DNA of 64,000 nt from Collimonas sp. OK412 (GTDB lineage: Bacteria; Pseudomonadota; Gammaproteobacteria; Burkholderiales; Burkholderiaceae_D): NCBI RefSeq assembly GCF_900112135.1, contig NZ_FOLC01000022.1:1-64000 (forward strand), in the 5' to 3' direction. Shown here one piece after another: positions 16,818-26,235 of this stretch (position 1 is its first letter; the number at the start of each line of letters is the position of its first letter). The position numbers were made by a program, and so were the translations under genes. The notes under the pieces were generated by a model. That model saw only the letters and a list, made by a program, of their open reading frames with translations. It had not been told where the DNA came from and searched no databases.

Positions 16818-17134
16818 TGCTTGCCTTCGGTTGTTAACATGAAATCAGATGCATTTCCAAAAATGCAATCTTGTTTTGATACTCCCTCAGCAGAAATGTT
16901 AATCAATCCGAAGGACAGGAGGCATCAGGAAATCATGATTTCCAGGTGGGCACGGGAGAAACCGCCGTCGGGAATTCCTTACGTTGCGTCAATTCGACGG
17001 CAACAGAACGGCGCAACGCCAGGCATTGTCATTTTTTTGTCATCACTTGGTCATCAGGCTGACGGAGCACGAAAACCATACTACGGGAACGTTGTACCTG
17101 TAGTCCAACCCCGTGCCCCCACCACCAAGGAATA
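16818..17134. promoter_or_regulatory. Intergenic region with palindromic operator TGCATTT-CCAA-AAATGCA
   Basis: 317 bases without a gene. At 16850-16867 there is a perfect inverted repeat TGCATTT/AAATGCA with a 4-nt spacer, just upstream of the small HTH gene; it is the expected size for a dimeric Cro-like protein. The rest holds the promoter for the secreted hydrolase at 17135 but no clear hexamers. Confidence 0.5.
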
Positions 17135-17905
17135 ATGATGAACATCTCCCTCACCCCAACCCGCATTGCTTGCGCAATTGCTTCCGCTTTGCTGCTGGCT
17201 TTCGCTGCGGCGCCGGCATCCGCCGCTCCGGTCAAGAATATCGTGCTGGTGCATGGCCAGTTTGCCGACGCTTCCGGCTGGAAACCCGTGTACGACATCC
17301 TGGCCAAGGACGGCTACAACGTCAACATGGTGCAGGAACCGCTGACCTCGCTGGACGAAGATGTCGCCGCCACGGTGCGCGTGCTGGCCCGCCAGCAGGG
17401 GCCGAGCATCCTGGTCGGGCACAGCTACGGCGGCGCCGTCATCACCCAGGCCGGCACCGATCCGCATGTCGCCGGGCTGGTGTACATCGCCGCACACGCG
17501 CCGGATGCCGGCGAATCCACTGCCTCCAACAAAAACAAGATTCCCGGGCAAATCCGCACCGTGACCACGCCGGACGGTTTCGTTTTTGTCGATCCGGCCC
17601 ATTTCCATGAAGATTTTGCCGGCGACCTGCCGGCCGACCAGGCCGAATTCATGGCCCGCTCGCAAATACCGGCGGCAGCGCGCGTCAACACCACGCTGAT
17701 CACCAATCCTGCCTGGCGCGTCAAGCCGAGCTGGTATATGGTGGCGAAACAGGACCGCGCCATCAACCCGGACCTGGAACGCATGTACGCGGCGCGCGCC
17801 CACAGCCACACGGTGGAAGTGGATGGCGCCCATACCATCTATATCTCGCGGGCCAAGGAAGTGGCGGCGATGATAGAAGAAGCCGCACAATCTGCAGGCA
17901 ACTGA
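17135..17905 (+). CDS. Secreted alpha/beta hydrolase
   Basis: 256 residues with a signal peptide ([14 protein letters not shown]). The mature protein is a compact alpha/beta hydrolase: oxyanion-hole motif VLVHGQF, nucleophile elbow GHSYGG (Ser), acid in VAKQDRAI (Asp) and catalytic His in [10 protein letters not shown]. Family members include esterases and haloperoxidase-like enzymes; the substrate cannot be told. Two ATGs lie in tandem; the second (17138) is better spaced from AAGGA. The gene precedes the CusRS-like pair in the same direction but 83 nt apart. Confidence 0.85.
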   Translation: MMNISLTPTRIACAIASALLLAFAAAPASAAPVKNIVLVHGQFADASGWKPVYDILAKDGYNVNMVQEPLTSLDEDVAATVRVLARQQGPSILVGHSYGGAVITQAGTDPHVAGLVYIAAHAPDAGESTASNKNKIPGQIRTVTTPDGFVFVDPAHFHEDFAGDLPADQAEFMARSQIPAAARVNTTLITNPAWRVKPSWYMVAKQDRAINPDLERMYAARAHSHTVEVDGAHTIYISRAKEVAAMIEEAAQSAGN

Positions 17906-17988
17906 TTGCCGCGGCACAAGCGCATCAGACCTGCCGGGGTAAAATCAGGCTTCGGCAGCGTGCCAGGTTCAGGATACAGGGACACAGC

Positions 17989-18672
17989 GTGAGAATTCTT
18001 GTCGTCGAAGACGAACTCAAGGCAGGCGAATACCTGCGCAACGGCTTGACGGAATCCGGCTACGTGGTGGATGTCGCCGCCAACGGCAGCGACGGCCTGC
18101 ACATGGCGCAGGAGCTGCGTTACGACCTGATCGTGCTGGACGTGATGATGCCCGGCATGGATGGCTGGGAAGTGATGCGGCGGCTGCAGCTGGACAAGAA
18201 ACAAGCGGATACGCCGGTGCTGTTCCTGACGGCGCGCGGCACGCTGGAAGACCGCCTCAAGGGGCTGGAGCTGGGAGCCGACGATTACCTGGTGAAGCCG
18301 TTTTCCTTTGCCGAGCTGCTGGCGCGGGTGAAGATCGTACTGCGCCGCGGCAGCCAGGCGCGGCAGGAAGACCTGCTGGAAATCGCCGACCTGCAGATCG
18401 ACGTGCCCAAGCGCCGGGTGGTCCGCGCCGGCGCCCGCATCACGCTGACCAACAAGGAATTCGCACTGCTGCAGTTCTTCATGCTGAACCAGGGACAGGT
18501 GCTGTCCCGTTCCCTGATCGCATCCCGCGTGTGGGACATGAATTTCGATAGCGACACCAATGTCGTAGACGTCGCGGTGCGGCGCCTGCGCAAGAAAATA
18601 GACGATCCGTTCGCCATCCGCCTGATCCATACCGTACATGGCGTCGGCTACCGCTGCGAAGTGGAACCATGA
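17989..18672 (+). CDS. OmpR-family response regulator (CusR/CopR/IrlR-like)
   Basis: 227 residues: receiver domain (E/D near residues 8-9, phospho-acceptor D51 in [15 protein letters not shown], Lys in YLVKPFSF) and a winged-helix DNA-binding domain ([43 protein letters not shown]). The sequence type is that of heavy-metal response regulators. Its stop overlaps the kinase start (ATGA). No copper, silver or cobalt efflux genes lie nearby, so the target is unknown. Confidence 0.88.
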   Translation: MRILVVEDELKAGEYLRNGLTESGYVVDVAANGSDGLHMAQELRYDLIVLDVMMPGMDGWEVMRRLQLDKKQADTPVLFLTARGTLEDRLKGLELGADDYLVKPFSFAELLARVKIVLRRGSQARQEDLLEIADLQIDVPKRRVVRAGARITLTNKEFALLQFFMLNQGQVLSRSLIASRVWDMNFDSDTNVVDVAVRRLRKKIDDPFAIRLIHTVHGVGYRCEVEP

Positions 18673-20078
18673 GCCATCCGCGCCACTCCCTCGTTTCACG
18701 CCTGGCCTTGCTGTTTGCCCTGCTCTCGTTCGCCGTACTGGCGACAGTGGGCTATGCGCTATACAGCGCGCTGGTGGCGCAGCTGGTGAAACGCGACGAC
18801 GCCGCGCTGGTGAACCGCGTGGAGCAGATACGCACCTTGCTGCGCGACGTCGACCTGCTCGACCTGATCCACCAGAAGCCCGAACTGTTCGCCAACATGC
18901 TGGGCAACCGCGAAGCCTTGCTGGTGCTGAAGTTTCCAGGCCAGGCGCCGCTGATCGAAGTCAATCCCGGCGGGATTGCCGTGCCCGAGATGAAGCCGAT
19001 GGCTGCCGGCGCCGCGCTGGACTTGTCCGCGGTGCATCATTCGGTGGAGAACGGCACGCCTTTCATTGTTGTCTCCGCGACGGCGCGCGTCACCGATCCG
19101 CAACACGCAGAGCACGAATTGCAGATCACCACCGGACGCCTGCTCACCGAGCGCACCAGCATGCTGGCGGCATACCGCCTGCAGATATTCGGCGTGGCGC
19201 TGGCGGCAGCGTTGCTGGCGGCCATGCTGGCCTATTGGATTGCGCGCCGCAGCCTGTTGCCGCTTCGGCAGCTGGCAGCACAAACCGGTTCCATCGGCAT
19301 CCGCAACCTGTCCACCCGCATCGACAGCAGGAATGCCCCGCGCGAACTGCTGCCGCTGATCGACGGCTTCAACGCCATGCTGGACCGCCTGGAAACCAGC
19401 TTCGCGCAGCTGAGCCAGGTATCCGCGGACATGGCGCACGACCTGCGCACCCCGATCGGCAACATGCTGGGCCAGACCGAGGTAGCGCTGGGCCAGAAGC
19501 GCAGCACCGAATATTATGAAAAACTGCTGGGTTCGAACTTCGAGGAATTGCAGCGCCTGTCCAAGATGACCGACAACATGCTGTTCCTGGCCCGCGCGGA
19601 ACATGCGGATCACGCCATAGAGCGCAAGCCGCTTGAGGTGCCTGCGGAACTGGAGCGCATTGCCGATTATTTTGAAGGACTCGCCGAAGAACGCGAGATC
19701 ACGCTGGCGTGGCGCGGCGAAGGCGCGGTCTGGGCTGATCCCAACCTGCTGCGCCGGGCGCTGGCAAATCTGCTGTCCAACGCAGTGCGCTATGCGGACG
19801 CGGGCACGGAAATCACCTTGCTGTCGCAGCAGGACGCTGCCGGCACCTCCATCAGCGTGGAGAACAGGGGCCCGGTCATAGAGGAGCGGCACCTGGCCCG
19901 TCTGTTTGACCGCTTCTACCGCGCCGACGCCTCGCGCCGCGGTTCGTCCGACGCCAGCGGCCTGGGCTTGTCCATCGTGCGTAGCATCATGCTGCTGCAC
20001 CAGGGAAGCTGGACTGCGGCCAGCAGCGATGGCACAACCCGCTTTACGCTATTTTTCCCCCGGCAAGATGCCCCCTGA
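18669..20078 (+). CDS. Heavy-metal-type sensor histidine kinase (CusS/IrlS-like)
   Basis: 469 residues: TM1 ([20 protein letters not shown]), a periplasmic domain of about 130 residues, TM2 ([18 protein letters not shown]), HAMP, HisKA H-box ([20 protein letters not shown]), N-box ([12 protein letters not shown]) and G-boxes ([19 protein letters not shown]). This layout matches CusS-type kinases. It is co-translated with the regulator by a 4-nt overlap. Metal specificity is not readable from the sequence and no efflux operon is attached. Confidence 0.9.
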   Translation: MSHPRHSLVSRLALLFALLSFAVLATVGYALYSALVAQLVKRDDAALVNRVEQIRTLLRDVDLLDLIHQKPELFANMLGNREALLVLKFPGQAPLIEVNPGGIAVPEMKPMAAGAALDLSAVHHSVENGTPFIVVSATARVTDPQHAEHELQITTGRLLTERTSMLAAYRLQIFGVALAAALLAAMLAYWIARRSLLPLRQLAAQTGSIGIRNLSTRIDSRNAPRELLPLIDGFNAMLDRLETSFAQLSQVSADMAHDLRTPIGNMLGQTEVALGQKRSTEYYEKLLGSNFEELQRLSKMTDNMLFLARAEHADHAIERKPLEVPAELERIADYFEGLAEEREITLAWRGEGAVWADPNLLRRALANLLSNAVRYADAGTEITLLSQQDAAGTSISVENRGPVIEERHLARLFDRFYRADASRRGSSDASGLGLSIVRSIMLLHQGSWTAASSDGTTRFTLFFPRQDAP

Positions 20079-20125
20079 CGGCCGGCAGCAATACGTCCGC
20101 GGCGGAAGCATTTTCAGGGACGAAA

Positions 20126-21844
20126 TTAAAACTGGTCCCACTCGCTGTCGGCGACAGCGGGCGCATTCGCCACACGCTTGAAGGTTTTCACATTCGCCGA
20201 AGGCAAGCTGGCATTACGGGCCGCTATGCGTACCGGTGCTGCGACAACCGAAGCCTGACGGCTTGCCGTCTTCAAAAGTGCGCCACCAGGCGCTTGCGTC
20301 GCGCCGGTGCTGAATACGCTGACCACTTGCACCAGGTTGCCGGCCTGATCCTGCAGCGATGCAGCCGCCGCCGCGGCTTCCTCCACCAGCGCCGCATTCT
20401 GCTGCGTAACCTGGTCCATCTGCATGATTGCCTGGTTAACCTGTTCGATGCCCGCGGTCTGTTCCTCGCTGGCCGCCGTAATTTCGCTCATGATGTCGGT
20501 GACGCGCTTGACGCTGTCGACGATCTCGCCCATGGTGGCGCCGGCCTGGCCGACCAGCTTGACGCCGACACCGACTTTTTCCACCGAATCGTCGATCAGG
20601 TGCTTGATCTCTTTGGCGGCGACAGCCGAGCGTTGCGCCAGGTTACGCACCTCGCTGGCCACCACCGCGAAGCCGCGCCCCTGCTCCCCGGCCCGGGCCG
20701 CCTCCACCGCCGCGTTCAGCGCCAGGATGTTGGTCTGGAACGCGATGTTGTCGATCACGCCGATGATATCCACAATCTTCTTGGCCGACGCGTTGATCAG
20801 GTCCATGGTCTCGACCACCTGCGACACGACGCCGCCGCCCTTGACCGCGACGCCGGATGCGGACACCGCCAGCTGATTGGCTTGCCGCGCATTGTCGGCA
20901 TTCTGTTTCACGGTGCTGGTCAGCTGTTCCATCGAGGCCGCGGTTTCTTCCAGCGAACTGGCCTGCTGTTCCGTGCGTGAAGACAAATCCAGGTTGCCTG
21001 AGGCGATCTGGTTTGACGCCGTGGCGATAGTATCAGTGCCGACGCGCACTTCGCCGACCACCTTCAGCAAGCTGTCGTTCATATCTTTCAACGCCTGCAT
21101 CAGCTGGCCGGTTTCATCGGTGGTTTTTACTTCTATGCGGCTGCCCAGGTCGCCGGAAGCGACGGTTTGCGCTACCTTGATTGCTTCGCCCAGCGGACGC
21201 GTGATGGAACGAGAAATCAGGAAGGCGCACACCGCACCCAATGCGATCACCAGCACGCCCAACAGCAGCAGCAGGTTGAAGCTGCGGTTATATAGCTGGG
21301 CAATCTGAAGCCCGGTCTGGTCGATATTGTTTCTTTGCAAGGCCAGGAACGCAAAAAGCTCGCCTTGGTAACTTTTCGCCGTCGGCATGAATTCGCTGTT
21401 GTATATCCGCGATGCTTCCTCAGCCTTTCCGCCTTGCTTGGCTTTCATCGCCGCGACTTTGGACTGCTGGTATTTTTCGCGTAAAGTCTTGATCAGTGCA
21501 TATTTCTCTTTTTCCGAGGCAGAGGTCAGCAGCGGTTCGAGCGAATTCTGGATTTCGGTGCCTTTCTTGGCGCTGGCGTCGATGTCCTCCGCAAACGTGG
21601 TGGCTAAAGTATCGTCCGTGCTTTTGACAATGAACGAAGTGCGGGCGATGGCGGCGTTGGTGAGGACGGTCCAGTCGGACACGATCCGTTCCTTTGCCAG
21701 GGGACTTTCCATCATGCGCTGCGTCTCCATGGCAACCTGGCGCAGGTTCCATATGCCGGTGGTGATCGAAACGACTGAAAGAGAAAGAACAATTGCAAAC
21801 CCGATTCCCATCCGTGTACCGACTTTAAGATTAACAATTTTCAT
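20126..21844 (-). CDS. Methyl-accepting chemotaxis protein (four-helix-bundle sensor)
   Basis: 572 residues: TM1 near the N-terminus ([17 protein letters not shown]), a helical periplasmic ligand domain of about 145 residues, TM2 ([20 protein letters not shown]), HAMP, then a long cytoplasmic coiled coil with the conserved hairpin tip ([39 protein letters not shown]). It ends in SEWDQF, an xWxxF tail of the kind that tethers CheR/CheB on high-abundance receptors. The start at 21844 has an AGAAG site; frames upstream to 22159 have no receptor character. No che genes are adjacent. Confidence 0.92.
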   Translation of the reverse strand: MKIVNLKVGTRMGIGFAIVLSLSVVSITTGIWNLRQVAMETQRMMESPLAKERIVSDWTVLTNAAIARTSFIVKSTDDTLATTFAEDIDASAKKGTEIQNSLEPLLTSASEKEKYALIKTLREKYQQSKVAAMKAKQGGKAEEASRIYNSEFMPTAKSYQGELFAFLALQRNNIDQTGLQIAQLYNRSFNLLLLLGVLVIALGAVCAFLISRSITRPLGEAIKVAQTVASGDLGSRIEVKTTDETGQLMQALKDMNDSLLKVVGEVRVGTDTIATASNQIASGNLDLSSRTEQQASSLEETAASMEQLTSTVKQNADNARQANQLAVSASGVAVKGGGVVSQVVETMDLINASAKKIVDIIGVIDNIAFQTNILALNAAVEAARAGEQGRGFAVVASEVRNLAQRSAVAAKEIKHLIDDSVEKVGVGVKLVGQAGATMGEIVDSVKRVTDIMSEITAASEEQTAGIEQVNQAIMQMDQVTQQNAALVEEAAAAAASLQDQAGNLVQVVSVFSTGATQAPGGALLKTASRQASVVAAPVRIAARNASLPSANVKTFKRVANAPAVADSEWDQF

Positions 21845-22180
21845 TTCTATTTCTTCTGTAAAGAGTTCGATTAATAAACGCCGAAGCAGCCGCTTTTCCC
21901 GACTGCGGGTTTTCCCACCCATCCCATTTCCGTGCAGGACATCAGCCTGTCGATACCGGCCAGTCATCCGCGAAATATGATGACATTCGCTTAACAACAT
22001 TGTCCATAACGTTGTTAACGGCAGGAATCGTGATTTTTGTAGAGGGCGGTGCCGGTACTTGCAGCTGGCGGCCGGCATGGCGTTGCCGACTTGACGGCTA
22101 ATTCGATGAAGCGGGTTGCGGAGGATATCGCCGGAAAGCAGATTGAAGCTTACGGACATGTATTGGCGCCATCGGCGTCC
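21845..22180. promoter_or_regulatory. Intergenic region upstream of the chemoreceptor, with long inverted repeat
   Basis: 336 bases without a gene. At 21991-22018 the arms TTAACAAC and GTTGTTAA flank a 12-nt spacer, a size suited to a dimeric regulator. I looked for a sigma-28 flagellar promoter (TAAA-N15-GCCGATAA) and found only a weak -10-like GCCGGTAT on the minus strand without a matching -35. Confidence 0.4.
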
Positions 22181-22633
22181 CTACAGAGTCCTGGTCCAGG
22201 CCATGGCGCCATCGGCAAACCTGCGCAGCAGGCAAGACAAGTTGCGCACATCTTCGGTTTCCCAGCCGGCAAGCAATTCGTGGATGATTTTCTGCCGCGC
22301 CGCGTCCAGCGCCGCTGTCATGACCCGCCCCTGATCGGTAATGATCGCCGCGCGGACCCGCCCGTCCCCTGGACTTGGACAACGGGCGACAAGCCTCAGC
22401 CCTTCCAGCTTTGCGATCTGCCGGCTGACCGTACTGTGGTCCCGCCCAACCAGCTCCGCCAGTTCAACGATGCCAATTGGTCCCAACCGTTCGATGCGGA
22501 CCAGCAGCGGAAAAAGCGCGCGGTCGAGGTCGACCCCTGCCGCTTTAATGAGAGCGCTGTCAGGCTGGGGGCGATTCAGCACACCCGCCAGGTCCAGCAT
22601 CGCTTCCCGCAGTTCGCGGATTTCTTTTTTCAT
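22181..22633 (-). CDS. MarR-family transcriptional regulator
   Basis: 150 residues with a MarR winged helix: GIVELAELVGRDHSTVSRQI (helix-turn-helix) followed by a wing (CPSPGDGRVRAAIITDQGR). The ATG at 22633 is 9 nt from AAGGAG; an in-frame TTG at 22642 is too close to it. It is divergent from a quinone oxidoreductase gene, with a palindromic operator covering both promoters, the usual MarR arrangement of a repressor and the detoxification enzyme it controls. Confidence 0.88.
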   Translation of the reverse strand: MKKEIRELREAMLDLAGVLNRPQPDSALIKAAGVDLDRALFPLLVRIERLGPIGIVELAELVGRDHSTVSRQIAKLEGLRLVARCPSPGDGRVRAAIITDQGRVMTAALDAARQKIIHELLAGWETEDVRNLSCLLRRFADGAMAWTRTL

Positions 22634-22646
22634 CAAACTCAACTCC

Positions 22647-22682
22647 TTGGCAGTTCTTTATTATGTGTATAATACACACATA
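22647..22682. promoter_or_regulatory. MarR-type operator over the divergent promoter
   Basis: TGTGTATAATACACA (22664-22678) is a near-perfect palindrome. It contains TATAAT (22668-22673), a perfect plus-strand -10 box for the oxidoreductase, with TTGGCA (22647-22652) as -35 at a short 15-bp spacing. A repressor dimer here would block RNA polymerase directly on both strands. Confidence 0.7.
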
Positions 22683-22740
22683 TTCAGTTGTCCAATCCGG
22701 AATGGCGCCGATGCGCAGACACTTGACCAAGGAGAATGAT

Positions 22741-23736
22741 ATGAAAGCGGCACTCGTTCAAGGCCCCCGCACAACGCCGGTTTACGCCGACTTCGCCGAG
22801 CCTGCGGCCACCGAAGGCGTGGTGCGCATCGCGGTTTCAGCGTCTGCGCTAAGCCACCTCACGAAAAACCGTGCATCGGGCAAGCACTATAGCTCAACCG
22901 GGAAGTTCCCTCTTGTGCCCGGCGTCGACGGCGTCGGTATGCGCGAAGACGGGACACGCGTCTATTTCGTGCTGCCCGAAGCGCCCTTTGGCGGCATGGC
23001 CGAGTTCTGTATTGTCAAGGAGACCCATTGCATCCCTTTGCCGGCGGCGCTGGACGACGTGACCGCAGCGGCCATCGCGATTCCGGGAATGTCGTCATGG
23101 GCGGCCTTGCTTGAACGTGCAAAGCTGGTCAAGGGAGAAACCGTGCTGATCAACGGCGCGACAGGCGTATCGGGTCGTCTCGCAGTGCAAATCGCAAAGT
23201 ATCTGGGCGCAGGCAAAGTCATCGCGACCGGACGGAATGTGGAAGCCCTGCAATCCCTGCGGGCCCTCGGGGCCGACGTCACGATCAGTCTTGCGCAAGA
23301 CCAGGAGGCGCTCGCAAGCGCATTCGAAGAGCAGTTCCGGGATGGCATTGATGTCATCCTCGACTATCTTTGGGGACAGAGCGCCGAGCTGTTGCTGGTG
23401 TCCGGCGCCAAGGCGGCGCCAGAGGCGGTCCCGGTCCGCTTTGTCCATATCGGGTCGGTCAGCGGGCCAACCATCACCCTTCCAGGCGCAGCGCTCCGGT
23501 CATCGTCCATCGAACTCATGGGCAGCGGCCTGGGCAGCATTCCGATGCCGCGCATCTTCGATGCGATTGAGCAGCTGCTCAAGGCCACGATCCCGGGCGG
23601 CTTCAAGATCGCCACCAGGCCGCTCCCCTTGTCTCAGGTGGCGGATCACTGGCTGGGCGATGAAAGCTCGGCGCGGACCGTATTTACGACTGCTGCTCTT
23701 GAGCGTAGCGCAGCGCCATCTGCTCCAGTGGCGTAG
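22741..23736 (+). CDS. Quinone oxidoreductase-like medium-chain reductase (zinc-free)
   Basis: 331 residues of the MDR superfamily. The N-terminal GroES-like domain lacks the catalytic zinc Cys/His set of alcohol dehydrogenases, and the Rossmann motif GATGVSGRLAVQ indicates NAD(P)H binding. Such enzymes reduce quinones or reactive enones and are often controlled by MarR or TetR repressors that sense the same electrophiles. AAGGAG lies 7 nt before the ATG at 22741. The divergent MarR gene is the likely regulator. Confidence 0.85.
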   Translation: MKAALVQGPRTTPVYADFAEPAATEGVVRIAVSASALSHLTKNRASGKHYSSTGKFPLVPGVDGVGMREDGTRVYFVLPEAPFGGMAEFCIVKETHCIPLPAALDDVTAAAIAIPGMSSWAALLERAKLVKGETVLINGATGVSGRLAVQIAKYLGAGKVIATGRNVEALQSLRALGADVTISLAQDQEALASAFEEQFRDGIDVILDYLWGQSAELLLVSGAKAAPEAVPVRFVHIGSVSGPTITLPGAALRSSSIELMGSGLGSIPMPRIFDAIEQLLKATIPGGFKIATRPLPLSQVADHWLGDESSARTVFTTAALERSAAPSAPVA

Positions 23737-23761
23737 CCTTGATCTTCGCTGCCTGCCCGGC

Positions 23762-23793
23762 TGAGCCAAATGCCTCAAAACGCAATTGGCTCA
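23762..23793. terminator. Possible terminator hairpin
   Basis: TGAGCCAA and TTGGCTCA form an 8-bp stem with a 16-nt loop, followed by ATATTTCC, in the gap between the convergent oxidoreductase and binding-protein genes. The large loop makes it a weak candidate. Confidence 0.35.
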
Positions 23794-23854
23794 ATATTTC
23801 CAACAGGGGCTGTTGTGGAGTCGGCCATTGCCGTGGGACCTGGCCGCCGCATGA

Positions 23855-24724
23855 TCACTTCAAGGGATCTGGCATAGAGTCGCCTGCTGGAGCAACCGCA
23901 GCGCCATCTATTCCGCGCCGCTCCAATGCTGCGGCGACAAATCCGCTAGCTTTCATGTCTTCCACGAATTGCGCAAGGTAGGCTGAAGCTTCGGCTCCCC
24001 GACTCTTAGGCACACCCATTGCCTGGCGAATGACCATGAAGCGCTGGTCCAGCAGCCTCAGTCCGCTGATACGCCAGGAGTCGGCCTCAAGTTGCTGCTT
24101 CACCCCGGCAGCCGCCTCGGCGTGCGTTTCAATAAAGGTATCGACGACTGTGGGAGAAGAGGGAGAACGCAGGATCTCTGCGTGCTTCAATTCGCGCGTC
24201 AGATACAGGTCGTAGGCACTGCCGGCGCCAACCACGACGCGGGTACCTGGCGCATCAACTTCTGCATTGCGGCGGATAGGAGAATCGTCCTTAACCAGGT
24301 AAAAACCTTCAATCAGGACGTACGGCGGCGTGAAGGCAATCTGGGCGCCGCGTTTAGGATCGATGGCAAAGAATCCGATGTCTGCATTTCCAGCAGCGAC
24401 TGCATCTACCGATTTTCCGGCAGTATCGACAACCAGCAACTCAAGATCCAATCCTAGCCGAGATGCGAATTCTCTCGCCAGATCCACGGATACTCCACGA
24501 GGGGCGCCGGATGCATCTTTGCCGGCCAGGATCGGATTGCCCAGGTTGATGGATGCGCGCAGCTTGCCGGTGGGCGCGAAGGCGGAGACCAGCGTATTTG
24601 CCTCGCCGGGAGCCGCATCGCCGGCTCCGGCCACCGATGGCAGCACGGCCACCGCCGTCGCCGATAATGCACCTGCGATTAGCAGGCCGCGCCTGGATAT
24701 TTTGATGTCGCTGAAGTCGCCCAT
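23855..24724 (-). CDS. Tat-exported family 3 substrate-binding protein
   Basis: 289 residues. The start MGDFSDIKISRRGLLIAGAL contains a twin-arginine motif (SRRGLL) before the hydrophobic stretch, with a cleavage region around VAGAGDAAP. The rest is a periplasmic amino-acid-type binding protein (DVDLAREF-like VSVDLAREFASRLGL, ADIGFFAIDP). Family 3 binding proteins normally use the Sec route, so Tat export is somewhat unusual and may mean cytoplasmic folding first. No permease is adjacent. The start at 24724 is chosen for the signal peptide; an upstream start at 24844 would bury it. Confidence 0.75.
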   Translation of the reverse strand: MGDFSDIKISRRGLLIAGALSATAVAVLPSVAGAGDAAPGEANTLVSAFAPTGKLRASINLGNPILAGKDASGAPRGVSVDLAREFASRLGLDLELLVVDTAGKSVDAVAAGNADIGFFAIDPKRGAQIAFTPPYVLIEGFYLVKDDSPIRRNAEVDAPGTRVVVGAGSAYDLYLTRELKHAEILRSPSSPTVVDTFIETHAEAAAGVKQQLEADSWRISGLRLLDQRFMVIRQAMGVPKSRGAEASAYLAQFVEDMKASGFVAAALERRGIDGAAVAPAGDSMPDPLK

Positions 24725-24915
24725 GCTGTGCGCATCCTCTTGGCCAGTGTATTGGAGGCTTGGAAGGTATGCCTCTTCATCATCATGACGCAAAATGACG
24801 CATTTGTGTGCCAGTGGCATGGACCCCGGCCACGAAATACTCACAACTGTTTTTTATTTCCCCGTTTCGGGACGACGAATCGCATCAAGCACATCGTCAA
24901 ATAACAGTCTCCGCC

Positions 24916-26232
24916 TTAGCCAGGGATAAACATCCGTATCGCCGCCGCCCCCATCACCGCGGTTGCTATCCAGCCGAGCGCAGTTGTCAGCCGGCCTGCG
25001 GTGAATTTCCCCATCACCGACTTCTTTGAAACCATCACGATAATCACGATCATCAAAGGCACGGCGACGACGCCGTTGATCACTGCGCTCCAGAACAGCG
25101 CTTTCATCGGACTGATCGGCGAATACTGGATGGCAAGCCCGGCAAGTACGCTGACGGCGATGACGCCATAGAATCCGCGTGCGTCGGCCGCCTTGCGCTC
25201 CAGTCCTGATTTCCAGCCCATTGCTTCCGATAACGCATAGCCGGCGGAACCGGCCAGCACCGGCACGCCGATCAGGCCGACGCCAAGAATGCCAAGGGCG
25301 AACAGGATATAGGCGAAATTTCCGGCAAGAGGCTTGAGTGCGCTGGCTGCCTGGGCGGCGCTATCGATGTCCTGGACACCGGCGGCGTTGAGCGTGACAG
25401 CTGTCGCCAGGATAATGAAATAGGCCGTGATGTTGGAGTAAAACATGCCGCTCCAGGTGTCCCATTGAATGCGGCGGAGTTCGCCGCCGGCATCCTGGCC
25501 GTTACGGATTAACGGGACAGCGCCTTTTTTTGCCTGCATATCCTCCACTTCTTCGGAAGCCTGCCAGAAAAAAAGGTAGGGGCTGATGGTAGTGCCGAAT
25601 ACACCGACGATGACAGCGGCGGTAGCGGAATTCCATGCGAATTTCGGCCAGACAGTGCGCAGTGCTACTTCGCTCCAGGGAACATGGACCGTAAACAGGA
25701 CAGCAGCGTAGGCCAGCAGCGAGAACGTCAGCCATTTCAAGAAAGATACATAACGATGGTACGGGATGAATATCTGCAGCAACAGGGTGCCAAAGACAAA
25801 GAACGCTGTCATCAGATGCCGGTTGAAACCCGTGACCAGCTCTGCCACTTCGCCCATGGCCGCGACGTCCGCTGCGATATTGAGAACGTTGGCAACCAAC
25901 AGCAATAACACTACTGCCAGCAGCACGGCTGGAGAAAACGTCGTCTTGATATTGGCGGCCAGTCCCTTTCCCGTCACCCTGCCGATGCGTCCGCACATGG
26001 ACTGGATCGCAGCCATCAAAGGAAAAGCCAGCGGCATCGTCCACAGCATGTTGAGGCCGAACTGCGCGCCTGCCTGGGAATAGGTGGCGATGCCGCTGGG
26101 ATCGTCGTCCGCCACACCGGTGATCAGCCCGGGTCCGACCCGGGCCAAAGGATGTTCTTTCAGGCGTTCCCACAAGACACGGAGGCCATTGGCGGGAATG
26201 GAAGCGCCAGAATCGGCGTCGGACGATTTCAT
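24916..26232 (-). CDS. NRAMP-related divalent metal transporter with altered binding-site motifs
   Basis: 438 residues, about eleven membrane helices. The N-terminal helix 1 motif reads DDDPSGIATYSQAGAQF, where classical NRAMP/MntH proteins have DPGN; the helix 6 motif reads TTISPYLFFWQ, where classical proteins have a Met-Pro-His. These changes mark a divergent NRAMP clade and leave the transported ion (Mn2+, Fe2+, Mg2+ or other) open. The ATG at 26232 lies 3 nt after the stop of a 33-codon ORF, so it is probably translated by coupling, and the whole group may be transcribed from the FNR promoter upstream of the stress-protein gene. Confidence 0.85.
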   Translation of the reverse strand: MKSSDADSGASIPANGLRVLWERLKEHPLARVGPGLITGVADDDPSGIATYSQAGAQFGLNMLWTMPLAFPLMAAIQSMCGRIGRVTGKGLAANIKTTFSPAVLLAVVLLLLVANVLNIAADVAAMGEVAELVTGFNRHLMTAFFVFGTLLLQIFIPYHRYVSFLKWLTFSLLAYAAVLFTVHVPWSEVALRTVWPKFAWNSATAAVIVGVFGTTISPYLFFWQASEEVEDMQAKKGAVPLIRNGQDAGGELRRIQWDTWSGMFYSNITAYFIILATAVTLNAAGVQDIDSAAQAASALKPLAGNFAYILFALGILGVGLIGVPVLAGSAGYALSEAMGWKSGLERKAADARGFYGVIAVSVLAGLAIQYSPISPMKALFWSAVINGVVAVPLMIVIIVMVSKKSVMGKFTAGRLTTALGWIATAVMGAAAIRMFIPG

Positions 26233-26235
26233 GCG

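Noticed and set aside
16533-17135. 200-codon plus-strand frame across the HTH gene and its promoter
   Set aside because: It overlaps antisense a small gene with a good ribosome site and HTH motif; no recognisable domain.
18759-20000. A 413-codon open frame antisense to the CusS-like kinase
   Set aside because: Composition (Gln/Arg/His rich) is that of an antisense shadow; the kinase on the other strand has all motifs.
21901-21990. Sigma-28 flagellar promoter before the chemoreceptor
   Set aside because: Only a partial -10 (GCCGGTAT) and no TAAA at the proper distance.
24850-24890. CCCG-TTT-CGGG stem next to a T-run as terminator of the NRAMP-like gene
   Set aside because: The stem is only 4 bp, and the T-run precedes it on the plus strand while the gene is on the minus strand.
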